Notes under the pieces: generated by a model
Databases searched by the model: none
The model's input: the letters and a program-made list of their open reading frames with translations, nothing else
What the model was told of the DNA's origin: nothing
Program-made: the position numbers and the translations under genes
Shown here: positions 10,706 to 22,128 of the stretch, in pieces
Layout of the letters: each line of letters starts with the position of its first letter
Numbering within the stretch: the stretch's first letter is position 1
Assembly: GCF_030272615.1 (NCBI RefSeq)
Contig: NC_081409.1
Span: forward strand, 613,414,755-613,478,754
Reading direction: 5' to 3'
From: Cryptomeria japonica
Lineage: Eukaryota; Streptophyta; Pinopsida; Cupressales; Cupressaceae
DNA length: 64,000 nt

Positions 10706-13700
10706 CTAAGTCTCTACCGGTGGTGGTATGACTCCAAGCTGATCTCTGAGATATTCAAAAGTCTCCTTAGGAAAAGGTTTTGTGAAAATATCTGCAAGTT
10801 GTTCTTTAGTATTCACATAAACCAGTTTTATCTCCTTTTCTTCAACTTTTTCCCTTAGAAAATTTAGTTTGATAGAAACATGTTTTGTTTTAGAATGTAA
10901 TACCAGATTCTTAGATATATCAATTGCTGCAGTGTTATCACAGTATATAGTAATGGGTTCCTTGCATTTTACCTTTATGTCTTTCAACATTTGCTTAAGC
11001 CATAATACTTGTGTACAGTTAGTTGCTGCTGCAACATTTTCTGATTCTGCTATGGATAAAGATGTACAACTCCGTTTCTTACTTAACCAAGAAACTAATC
11101 TCTTTCCAAGAAAGAATGCTCCTCCAGTGGTGCTTTTTCTATCAACTACATCTCCTGCCCAATTTGCATCAGTGTATGCACATAGATCAAAATTCTCATC
11201 TTTAGGATACCATAATCCAAGATTTGTTGTCCCTTGTAAGTACCAGAAAATCCTTTTTACTGTTGATTCATGATTTTCCCTAGGATTACTCTGAAATCTA
11301 GAAATAATACATACTACATTCATAGTATCAGGCCTGGTTTGTGTCAAATACAGTAAACCTCCTATCATAGATTTGTATCTAGTTGGATTAACAGGTGTAG
11401 ATTCATCCCTTTGAGATAATTTGTCATTTGTAGTCATAGGTGTGCTTACCGGTTTAGAGTTCTCCATCCCAAATTTCTTTAGTAGTTCTTTCACGTAATT
11501 GGATTGACTCAAAAATATACCTTCATCAATCTGAGAAATTTGCAAACCTAAAAAGAATTTTATTTCTCCAATCATAGACATTTCAAATTCTTACTGCATT
11601 TCAAGAGAAAATTCCTTACATAATCCATCTTCTCGTCCAAAGATTATATCATCAACAAATACTTCAATAATCAAGATGTCATCATTAGTTATTTTGTAAT
11701 ATAAATTGCTATCTGCATTTCCTTTAGTAAAACCAATCTTCAAAAGATACTTATCCAACCTTGCATACCAAGCTCTTGGGGCTTGTTTCAATCCATACTG
11801 AGCTTTTCTTAACCTGCAAACCATATCATTGTCATCTGTCAAAGAAAATCTATCAGGTTGTTCAATATATACTTCTTCTTCAAGATCTCCATTCAAAAAT
11901 GCACATTTATTATCCATTTGATAAACTTTGTAGTCCTTGTGAGCTGCAAAAGCCAAGAATAATCCAGCTGCCTCAATTCTGGCTACTGGTGCAAAGGTTT
12001 CATTGTAATCAACTCCTTCTTTCTGAGAATATCCCTGACACACTAGTCTTGCTTTATTTATGACAACCTTACCATCTTCATTAAGTTTGTTTCTAAATAC
12101 CCATTTAGTTCCAATTACATTTTTATCTTTAGGCCGGGGAACTAATGTCCAAGTATTATTTTTCTCAATTTGTCCTAATTCTTCTTCCATAGCTTTAATC
12201 CAGAATTTAACTTCACATGCCTCATTGATATATGATGGTTCAATTTGAGAAATAAGACATACCTCTTCATTTGCCAATCTTCCTCTTGTCATAACTCCTT
12301 TAAATTTGTTTCCAATTATCTGATCTTCAGAATGATTCAATCTTACATACCGGGGTGTCTTAGTTTGCTGTTGTTCTTCAATTATTGTGGAATCTTCTGA
12401 TGATACCGGGGTAACTGGATCTTCATTCTGTACCGGTGGATTCAGTATAGGTTCATTTGTCACAATTTCTTTTCCCGGTTCAAAGTCTATATATCTTGAA
12501 GTTCCTCTAAATTGTTCATCAATATTTACATTTGTACTCTCAACAATTTTCTGCAATCTTTTATTAAAACATCTATATGCCTTGCTCTTAGATGAATAAC
12601 CAAGAAATATTCCTTCATCACTTCTAGGATCAAATTTGCCAATATACTCATCTCTTCTAATATAACATTTACTTCCAAAAATTATGAAATACTTAATAGT
12701 AGGAGTATTACCAAACCATAGTTCATGAGGGGTCTTACCTATTTCACATTTGATGTGAACTTTGTTGAATGTATAGACAGCAGTGCTAACTGTCTCTCTC
12801 CAATACACATGTGGTAGATTTGCTTCTGATAACATACTTCTAGCTACATCCAAGATAGTTCTGTTTTTCCTTTCAACAACTCCATTCTGCTGTTGTGTCT
12901 GAGGTGCTGATAACTGTCTTCTGATTTCATTCACTTCAAAGAATGTATTAAAGTCCTTAGATGTGAATTCTCCTCCTTGATCTGATCTTAAACATTTGAT
13001 TTTCTTACCGGTTTCATTTTCAACCATTGCTTTGAATAGTTTGAACTTTCCAAGTGCTTCTGATTTCTCTCTGAGAAAAGTAACCCAACACATTCTAGAA
13101 TAATCATCAATAATTAGCATGAAATATCTATCACCTTGTAAGCTTCTAGTTCTAGCTGGACCACATAAATCAGTGTGAATTAAATGAAGAGCATTATTGG
13201 ATTTTTCTAGAATACTTTTGAAACTAGCTCTAACTTGTTTTCCAAATTGGCATTCCTTACAAATTGTATTTAGAGGTTTCACAATTTTAGGTAGATCTCT
13301 AACTGCCTTAGAAGTATTGATTTTTACCATGCAATCAAAGTTTACATGACATAATCTCTTATGCCATAACCAACTTTCATCTATATGTGCAATTAAGCAT
13401 GCCTTTTCACTGTTATTCAAATGAAAGATATTGCCTCTAGTCTGATTACTGGTTGCAATTTCCAAACCAGTTCTATTCATGATTTTACATTTTCCATTTT
13501 TAAATTGTAACTGAAATCCCTTCTCAACTAATTGACCAACACTTAAAAGATTATGCTTTAATCCTTCAACATAGTAGACATTGTCAGTGTTATGCTTACC
13601 ATCAAGAGATATTGAACCCTTACCTTTGATTGAATAGGCTTTGTAATCTCCAAATCTTACTAAACCTCCATTGTATTCTTGAAAGTTCAAGAATTTACCT

Positions 13701-14859
13701 TTGTCTCCAGTCCTATGATGTGAGCATCCCGAGTCAATGATCCATTCATCCTTTCCTTCGACTTTAGCTACTAGGGCTTGTTCTACCGGTTGAGCAGTAG
13801 GTGCTGGTTGATCTTTTGTTATAGCAACAAAAACCCATCTGTTGTCTACTGGATCCTCATCAGAATCATCAGTCACACCTTCATCAGCAATGTAACAAGA
13901 TTTATCTTTGTTTTTCTTAAATCTGTATCTCTGATATTCAAGATTAGGCTTGTATGTTCTTCTAGCTTCTTCTCTTAGTCTAGCATGTCTATCAGGGCAT
14001 CTTGAAGCCATATGACCAATCTTATTGTAGTTAAAACATTTAAAGGGTGCTTTACCTTCATACTTGCTTCCAATTGGACCTTTTGGCATTTTCCTTGCAA
14101 ATAGTGCTTCAAGTTCTTCAAGCTCTTCATTCTCCTTTCTGGATTCTTCAAGTTCTCTTGCATAAAAGGCTCTCCAGTCTGATTTGTCAAATGATGGAGC
14201 AGATGATGTTGATGTTTTAAAGCCAAATCAGTCTTTATAGTAGCAACAGGACCAAATTCCTCAATTTCAAAAGCTGAAAGTTTTCCAATCAATGTATCCC
14301 TAGTTACTGATGTATTAGGCATTGTTCTCAACTCATTTATAGCAGTAAACTTCATTTTATATGCCAGTGGCAAACCTCTTAAGATTTTTGAAACAATTTC
14401 ATCCTCACTCAGAGTTCCTCCACAACATTTAATACCCAAAACAATTTCATTTACTCTTTCCATAAAAGCAGAAATCCTTTCATCTTCTTCCATTTTCAGA
14501 TGTTCATACCTAACTTGAAAGCTTTCAAGTTTTGCAATTTTGACTATGGAATATCCTTCATTCAGTGTTTCCAAGTGATCCCAAATAGCTTTAGCAGTAG
14601 ACCTATCTGATAATCCCATGATTTATTGATCTGATAATGCACTCAAAAGTGCTTCTCTTGCTTTACAATCATTCTCTTCATCTTTAGCTAAGGTAGTTGG
14701 AGTAGTCTGACTAGCTACAACAACAGTATAACCATTCTTAGTAACTTCCCAGATGTCTTTACCAATGCAATTCAGATGTGTCTCCAATTTGATCTTCCAT
14801 ATCCCATAGTTGGTTCCATCAAGTTTAGGACTATCCTTCCTGAAATAATTAGTAAACAT
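10706..14859 (-). pseudogene. COP-A gag-pol polyprotein
   Basis: It starts at ATG 14859 (MFTNYFRKDSPKLDG). Gag runs to about 13990 with a knuckle [14 protein letters not shown] whose second Cys is Tyr. Protease has an intact [10 protein letters not shown] motif (about 13740). Integrase shows the HHCC region ([15 protein letters not shown] and CKECQFGK) and the D, D, E residues in [15 protein letters not shown] and [10 protein letters not shown] has [20 protein letters not shown] and a Phe-Val-Asp-Asp catalytic box (about 11660-11640). RNase H has AYTDANWAGDVVDRKST and IYCDNTAAID, and the protein ends PPPVET. Defects are a TAA for Gln near 14620, a one-base deletion in gag near 14230, and a TAA near 11588. 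Of the five large copia pols here, this is the most complete. Confidence 0.95.
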
Positions 14860-14901
14860 TGGATCTCCTCAAGTTGTTAAACTTTTGCAAAAGAGGACTA
14901 A

Positions 14902-14913
14902 GCTCTGATACCA
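14902..14913 (-). other. COP-A primer-binding site (initiator-Met tRNA)
   Basis: The minus strand reads TGGTATCAGAGC, a perfect complement to the plant initiator tRNA-Met 3' end, two bases downstream of the 5' LTR. Confidence 0.9.
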
Positions 14914-14915
14914 AT

Positions 14916-15973
14916 TGTTAGGTCCCAGAGAAAACTAAGAGGGGGGGGAAATCAGTTGTCTAATAAATTCAAACCAAAAACTAATTAACCAACTTAATGC
15001 TTAATACCGGTAAACCAGTTAAGTATGTCGGTAGACAGTGTTAACAATAAATTCCTATACCGGTAAGGATTAATGCATGAAAAATAAACATATAGTCATC
15101 CACAACACATGACACCAATATTTGTACGTGGAAACCCTATAAGGGGAAAAACCACAGTGGGAAACCTTACCCACAATCAGATGATACTACTGCAGATAGT
15201 AAGTGTACATAAATGGGGTCTGCACATGCAAAAAGGCCAACAGCCTAGAGCTCACTACTCAATCACAAAATGGGAGTCACACTGACTACAGTTGGATGGT
15301 TAAATCCAATAAGAATGTACTGCACAAAATAGCATCTTCATATGCTAGATTCAGTACTAGTGTAATGCTGATATGCTTCTACAAAAACCTAACTTCACCT
15401 TCAAATGATGTCTTCATGTATATCCCTGCTTGATCTCGCATATACCTTCCCTCAATTCTTTTTTGAATTCCACACTTGATCTTACAAATAAGATCTTACA
15501 TTTATACCATACCCTAAGACCAATTTTAGTAGGTCGGCTCTACAAGATATTACAATAAAACATTTTTCATACAATATAATATCTGATGCAATAACTGATT
15601 AAACATGTCAGCTAAATGCATTTACAACAATAATAAATCATCTCCATAGTGTGCCATGTTGATCTCGAAAAGATAAACCTGCCGGTGTAACCCTAGATAA
15701 CCTGGACCTATTTACTAGTAAAAGCAAATATGCAAATATGAATATACCAATGATTAATTCTTTAAAACAAAGTGTCCACATGATGTTTTTGACATTACCA
15801 AGTGTCTTCCATATCATTCCAGGTACCGATGAACAATATATCCTGTCGGTGAACCATATACCAGTAACTGTTGCACAGTTTACTTGCTTGTCGGTGAATG
15901 TTGCTAGACCTTCAAAGTACTTGTATTCAGTAGGTGTTGACATCAATGACAAAACCATACCAAAATACCAACA
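14916..15973 (-). repeat. COP-A 5' LTR (1058 bp)
   Basis: It is bounded by TGTTAGGTCC and ATACCAACA on the plus strand, followed by the TCAAA duplication (15974-15978). Near its minus-strand 3' end it carries the run of C before CTAAG/CTGAG and the CCAC..GGTTTTTCCC / GGGTTTCCAC module that recurs in four other LTR groups of this window. Confidence 0.9.
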
Positions 15974-17289
15974 TCAAATTCCCCTTCAATGGAAGATAAA
16001 TCTCTATCAAAGGTGATCCACAACCTTTTCAATATTGCAAGCTCTTAGAGGGGAAACATCCATATCATTGCCCACTAAATAAACCCTCGCCAACTCCTCC
16101 ATCTGACACATCAAATTTTGCCTCCACCTCATCCCAACCAGACACACATATCAAGATCTTGGATAATGACTATGGAGAATACAAATTGGAGGATGTCTTA
16201 TTAATAGGCAACCTCCCCCTGTCTCCTAAGTCATTTGGTAAACCAAAAGAGCTCAAAAAGGATCAGAAGTCGGTCATACAATGCAAAGATACCACCTTCC
16301 AACAATGGGGCCCACTTGATGAGGATAGACTCGACATAATTGTCTCTTCATGGTTGTACCAGGAAGAAGATGAAGATCCAGCAAAAATATCTAAAAAAAT
16401 GTATCCAAAAGTATCAGCTATAGTTGAAAAAATGGGTTACAAAGAACACGGCTTGGGACAAGAGGAGAAATGAAGAAAAGCACCCAGAAATCCTATCTCC
16501 TACAAGTACAACAGAGGCTTGGGGTACACCCCGGTGCCTAAGATTACTATTGTTGGTGCCCCTTCAAGTCCTTCCTTGGATATCGAAACCTCTGATGAAG
16601 AGGAGTTCCATGAAATGCCTTATGAATACTAAAACGATATTTTTTTTGACACTCACATCAATGCCATCACCCCCGTAACCTCTCCCATTTCACACAAGCT
16701 ACATCTTGTCCATCCTAAAATCATAGACTGGGGCCAATGAGACAAACCCACTTTAGATATCTGCATTGATGATAATGTTCACATTAATCTCCTGACTATG
16801 TGAAACTTGGAAGACTGCAACCAACTCGACGATATTCAACTACATGAAAAGGGATACTTTGGTAGTCAAGTCAATGCCCTTAGCCACAAAAAAGATAATC
16901 AAAGCAAAAAACATGATTCCCTAGGTGAAAACCTCTCCGAGGCTCCTTTGGATGAGCAAAGAAAAAAAAAGGGCGTATCCGAAAGTGAAAACTTGGAAAA
17001 GGCACTTGACGATGAGGGACTTGACCTCCCTGCCATTGGCTACCTTCCTCAAGATAGATCAAATTTGTTGATAGAAGAAATAGACAGTATCAACATGGGC
17101 ATCGAAGACATTCCAAAAAATGTGCTCATTGCCAAGTCCCTCACAGAAAAAGAGAAACAAGACTTCATAAATTTCCTTACTGAGGTCAAAATCAATTTTG
17201 CATGGTCCTATGTTGATATGCCAGGTTTAGATCCTGACTTGGTGGTTCATAATTTTGTTGTCCGCCCAGATGAAAAACCTGTGAAATAG
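15974..17289 (+). pseudogene. GYP-G post-protease spacer leading to RT
   Basis: This resumes the GYP-G frame right after the COP-A target duplication: CIKFPFNG, then IKGDPQPFQYCKLLEG, the usual Tat-type segment after the protease. A following stretch (16159-16470) encodes an acidic region ending in KMGYKEHGLGQEEK. The block at 16807-17289 contains the conserved pre-RT part (LTEKEKQDFINFLTEVK and FAWSYVDMPGLDPDLVVHN). Several stops and frameshifts interrupt it, including a TAG at 17287-17289 where the family has Gln. Confidence 0.8.
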
Positions 17290-19008
17290 AAGTTGCACAA
17301 AATACATTTGCATATTGCACTCCTAGTCAAGGCAGAACTCCAAAAAATGTTGGACGCAAAATTCATCAAACCAATAGACTATGCTGAATGGGTCTCCAAC
17401 ATTGTACCTATCGGAAAACCTACTGGAGGCATCCATATCTATACTGATTTTTGAGATCTAAATAAGGCTTGTCCTAAACATGATTTCTCACTTCCCAACA
17501 TAGATATGATTGTGGACCTTACAACAGGGCATGAGATGCTATCACTTATGGATGGATTCTCTGGATATAATCAAATTAGGATTGCAGACAAAGATCAACA
17601 TAAAAATGCATTCACAACACCATGGGGGACTTTTTGTTACCTGGTCATGCCTTTTGGCCTAAAAAATGTTGGAGCCACATATCAGCGTGCCATGATGAAA
17701 ATATTTCATGAACTCTTGCATAAAATTATGGAGGACTATGTGGATGATCTTCTAGGAAAATCAAAGATGAGACAGGAACACATCCCTATCTTAAAGTAGA
17801 TCTTTGAAAGATTGGAAAAATACAAATTGTGCCTAGATCCTAAGAAGTGTGTTTTCGGGGTCACATCGGGAAAAATACTAGTTTTCATTGTTTCTCGCAG
17901 AGGAATTGAGGTCGATCCTACGAAGGTAAAAGCCATCATGGAAATACCTCCACTGAAAACTCTCAGACATCTGCACAGCCTCCAGGGAAAATTCCAATCT
18001 GTTAGACATTTTATTTCACAACTGGCAGATAAGTGCCATCCATTTGCACACCTATTGCGCAAAGACACAAAATTCAAATGGGACTGCTTGTGTCAAAAGG
18101 CCTTTGAAAAACTAAAAGAATATTTGGCATCACCTCTAGTGCTTATGCCTCCTACTCCTGGAAAACCTCTTATTTTGTACATATGTACTACCGCAGTGGC
18201 ATTGGGGGCATTACTGGCACAAACAGATGATCAAGGGAAGGAACATGCCATTTACTACATCAGTCAAACACTAGTAGGGTATGAACTCAATTATACCCCC
18301 ATTGAAAGAGCATGCCTGGCATTGGTGTTTAGCACACAAAAACTCTGACACTATATGTTGAACAACAAAACAAAACTAATTGCTAAGATTGACCCACTTA
18401 AATATCTCTTGTCAAAAGCTGCCCACGGGTAGAACCGCTAAATGGGTCATGCTCTTAAGCGAGTTTGAGATTGAATATGTAGACAAAAAAGCAATCAAGG
18501 GACAAGTCATCACAGACCAGTTGGTTGACGCTCCACTTCTAGGTGACCATCCTATTCTCACAGAATTACCGAATGAATTCATTATGACTATCACCACATC
18601 CTCCACATGGCAATTGTACTTTGATGGCTCTTGCACCCAAAATGGATCGGGGGCAAGAATACTGCTAATCACACCTCATGGAGATGGCATCAAAAGTCAT
18701 ACAAGATATCTTTTGCATGTACCAACAACATCACAAAATATGAGGGACTCATTATGGGATTATGCTTGGCTATCCAGTGGAAGATAAGGAAATTACAAGT
18801 CTATGGTGATTCCCAACTTGTCATAAAACAAGTCAATGATGAATACCAAACAAAAGATGACAAACTCCTTCCCTATCATAGCATGGTTGAAGATTTTAAG
18901 CAATACTTCACAATAATTAAGTTTGATCAAGTCCCACGAACAAAAAATAGGGCTACAGATGCAATGGCCACCATTCGCTCCCTCCTTCAGATGCCAGCAC
19001 ATAGTTAG
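17290..19008 (+). pseudogene. GYP-G reverse transcriptase and dual RNase H
   Basis: RT shows the first blocks after 17290 with a TGA in DF*DLNKACPK (family Arg), then DGFSGYNQI, MPFGLKN and the catalytic YVDDLL (about 17737-17754). A native RNase H follows at about 18170-18420 (ALGALLAQTDDQG and YTPIERACLALVF). A second, archaeal-type RNase H begins with WQLYFDGSC (about 18608) and continues with KYEGLIMGLCLAIQ and VYGDSQLVIKQVN (to about 18990) after a frameshift near 18640. This second RNase H is the diagnostic trait of the Tat lineage. Stops at about 17799, 18348 and 19006 also interrupt it. Confidence 0.85.
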
Positions 19009-20388
19009 AAGTGTGAGTTCTTGGTCGAGCAACTATTCATACTGGCATATGATCTACCAAAGTCTGAAATGGTGTGTTTGCTTGTTGGTCCTGAGTCCCC
19101 CTGGTACCAAGAAAATTTTTCTTTCCTAAAAGACAATGCCATTCCCCCACACCTTACCAAAACCCAACAAAACATCTTCATTCTCCGATGTGCTCATTAC
19201 ACTATCCTTGGAGACACCCTATTCAGAAGGCATTTTGATGGTTCCCTCCTAAGGTGTTTAGATAAACAAGAGGTAGAATGGGTATTACATGAAGTACACA
19301 AAGGCATCTATGGGGCACACTCAAGTGGGATCACCTTGGCTAAGAAGCTTTTGAGAACAGGATATTATTGGCCTAAAAAGGAAGTAGATTCATATAACTA
19401 TGTGAAGAAATGCATCCCTTGCCAGCAACATGGCGACAAGATTCATGCACCATCACAAGAATCACAGCCATTCATTACACCCTGGCCCTTCTCATAGTGG
19501 GGGCTCGATCTCATTGGGAAAATCCACCCCTCATCCTCCAATGGGCATAAATTCATTATCACCACCACCGAGTACTTCACCAAGTGGGTTGAGGCTATCC
19601 GTCTTACTTTTACCATTGGAAAGAAGATATCCAAATTCATCCTAAACTACTTAATCTGTCGATATGGCATTCCAAAAGTTATCATTATAGATAATGGAAG
19701 ACAATTTAAAAATGAGGATGTCAAAGAACTCTGCTAGAAATTCAACATCCAACATCAATTCTCCACCCCATATTACCCCCAAGGCAATGGTCAAGCTGAG
19801 GCTTCTAATAAAACCCTAATCAAAATCCTCAAAAAGACAATCAATGAAGCTGGTTGTGATTGGCACCTCCAACTCCATCCTTCTTTGTGGGCCTACTGCA
19901 CCTCCATCCACACACCCACAGGCACCACCCGTTATTCCCTTGTCTTTGGCTCCGAAGTTGTACTCCCCCTTGAGATCGAGATCCCCTCTCTAAGGGTATC
20001 ATTGCAGAATATCCTACCAGAGGAAGAATATAGAATTGCCCGCCTACAAGAGCTAGAATTGTTAGATGAAAGGCGCCTCAAGGCCTTGAACCATCTTCAG
20101 GTATATCAGAACCATCTGCACATGAGTTATCACAAGAAATTCAGAACTCGGGAATTCCAAATTGGTGATCTTGTCCTCATGGAGAATCAGAAAAACCTTC
20201 AAGAAAGAGAAAAGAAAGGCAAGTTTAAGCCTAATTGGCTTGGACCATATGTAATCATAGAAAAATATGGATCAAGAGCTTATCAGTTGGCTACTCTTGA
20301 AGGTAATCCTTTGGATGATCCAATAAATATCATGCACCTCAAAAGATTTATGCCTAGTCCTCAGAAGGTCTTAAATTGTCAAAAATAA
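19009..20388 (+). pseudogene. GYP-G integrase
   Basis: The zinc-binding region has the His pair and CIPCQQH (about 19410-19430). The catalytic triad lies in WGLDLIG, IIDNGRQF and QAEASNKTL (about 19500-19820). The C-terminal part has the GDLVLMENQ and KFKPNWLGPYVI motifs (about 20165-20250) typical of gypsy integrases, and ends at TAA 20386-20388. Stops at about 19496 (family Gln) and 19737 and a frameshift inactivate it. No chromodomain follows, which fits Tat. Confidence 0.9.
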
Positions 20389-22128
20389 TTTTTTTTTTTA
20401 AATAATGAAAAAATACATAAAAATAAGAAAAAGATCCTGAAAAAATCGTCACTCTGGTGAAAACCTGGCAAATAGGTACCTTGTGACACACAAAAAAAAG
20501 AAAACAAACAAAACCAATTCGTCCATTAGTGAAAACCACTTTGTGGTGCTATGGACAAGTACCTTGGTGAAAACCTCCATGCAAGCGCCAAGGTAAATAA
20601 ACCAGATCCATTGTCTATCATATCGGTGCTCCAAATCACCCTCCCATCCAATCCACCCATCCCAATATTCCTTCCCTTCCACCTTCGAACAAATCATGTG
20701 TATGATGATGAGTCTTCACCTAAATCATGAATAAGGAATATTCCATCAATTGAGCTTGTGTGCCTCTGTGTGAGTTTCATGAAGTCTTCAGAACAATCCT
20801 AAGTCAACAAGTTACTCTTCAAGGTCATATGATCACTTGCCCAATCCAAAAAGTCCACCCACTTTGCCCTAGGCATGAATCCTTCCCTCGCCTGGCAACT
20901 TAATCTTCCATCTTAATCCTACTCTTGGAAAGAGGTATCAGTTTGTCATGAGTGAATGACTTGTTTGATTTCTTGGATTTTTTTAAAATTGCATCTTTTG
21001 TCCTACGACTACATCCATTTATGATTGCCCAGATTTTCCATATCTAGGTATGTTTACAATAGGTGCATACTAGGGCATATTTTCATAGCATGGCATATTT
21101 TGGATCTCTCCTGTATAAAACGGTGACCTGGTACTTGTGTTTATAAACACTTACCCTCTCGTGTACAAGAGGTATCAGTGTGTTTGAGGGTTTCCTTGCA
21201 CGTACCCACAAATTTGTATTAGTGTTTCTCAACACTTACATAGTTGTGTGTAAGTAATTCCTATTTTACTGTGAGTCAGTCCACGCCTTGGGTTTCTCAT
21301 GGTATCCTAATTCCTATAATTAGTGGTGCAAGTCACCCAGGGCAATATCAAACTAGGTTGGCTCTCCATATTTTTGTGCACAACTGTCACCACCATTCCA
21401 TAAAATCCTAATCTAAAATGGAGTCCTCAATTTACCCCATTCCCTGTCTATTCCATATTCTTCTATTTTCTAGCTAAGATCATTGTCTTATTATGGGCAT
21501 AGTCCCTCTTTGTATTATTCATTCACTTTATCCATATAGGTTACATTATTCATATAGATTGCATTTCATTTCATTAAACTACTCATTTAGATTGACATTT
21601 TTCCACGAACATTTATCACATAGGTTGCACTTAGATTTCATCACATGCATCATTTATAAATAAACGACATTAATTCATCCATGTAGATTACATTACATTA
21701 CTCATTAATTTAAATCACATCATTTACATATCATGACATTACATTCATTCCTCATATAGATTGCATCATAAATCATTTACATCTACATATCCATCATACA
21801 TTTGTATATGCAGCATATATACACATCAAAAAACATGATCACTCATCCTGCATCCAAAACATGTTAGCAACAATATCATAGGCATATATATATATAAACA
21901 TCCATTCTACATCTAAAATAGGTTAGCACAACATATCCATAATTACATCCATACATTACTAGAAAATAAAGAGAATCCATCATAATAAAGAACACACACC
22001 ATCCATCATCATAAAATCATATATATTATACTGAAAAGAGATGAATATGTCTGTCATAATACAATCATCACCCTAAAGGGTCAAAATATGATACATAGGC
22101 CAAAATTTAGATAGTTCTCCCCTATTGT
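20389..22128 (+). other. GYP-G spacer between pol and the antisense gene
   Basis: No convincing gene. It begins with an A/T homopolymer-rich stretch and repeated GTGAAAACC phrases (20459, 20530, 20569). From about 21530 to 21960 it is a diffuse, degenerate repeat built on CATATAGATTGCAT-like and ACATCATTTA-like words. Such long 3' spacers are normal in Tat-type elements. Confidence 0.6.

Larger units (their letters stand above)
9269..15973 (-). mobile_element. COP-A: nearly complete Ty1/copia element
   Basis: Read on the minus strand: 5' LTR (15973-14916), primer-binding site, gag-pol (14859-10706), polypurine tract (10367-10353) and 3' LTR (10352-9269). It has exact TCAAA target duplications on both sides. 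Pol order is protease, integrase, RT, RNase H, which defines copia. The LTRs differ at several percent by eye plus length changes in a G-run and a duplicated segment, so it is older than COP-B. Coding is broken by only two stops and one frameshift that I can see. Confidence 0.95.

Noticed and set aside
10869-12063. Plus-strand frames within COP-A
   Set aside because: They are antisense shadows of the RNase H and RT of COP-A.
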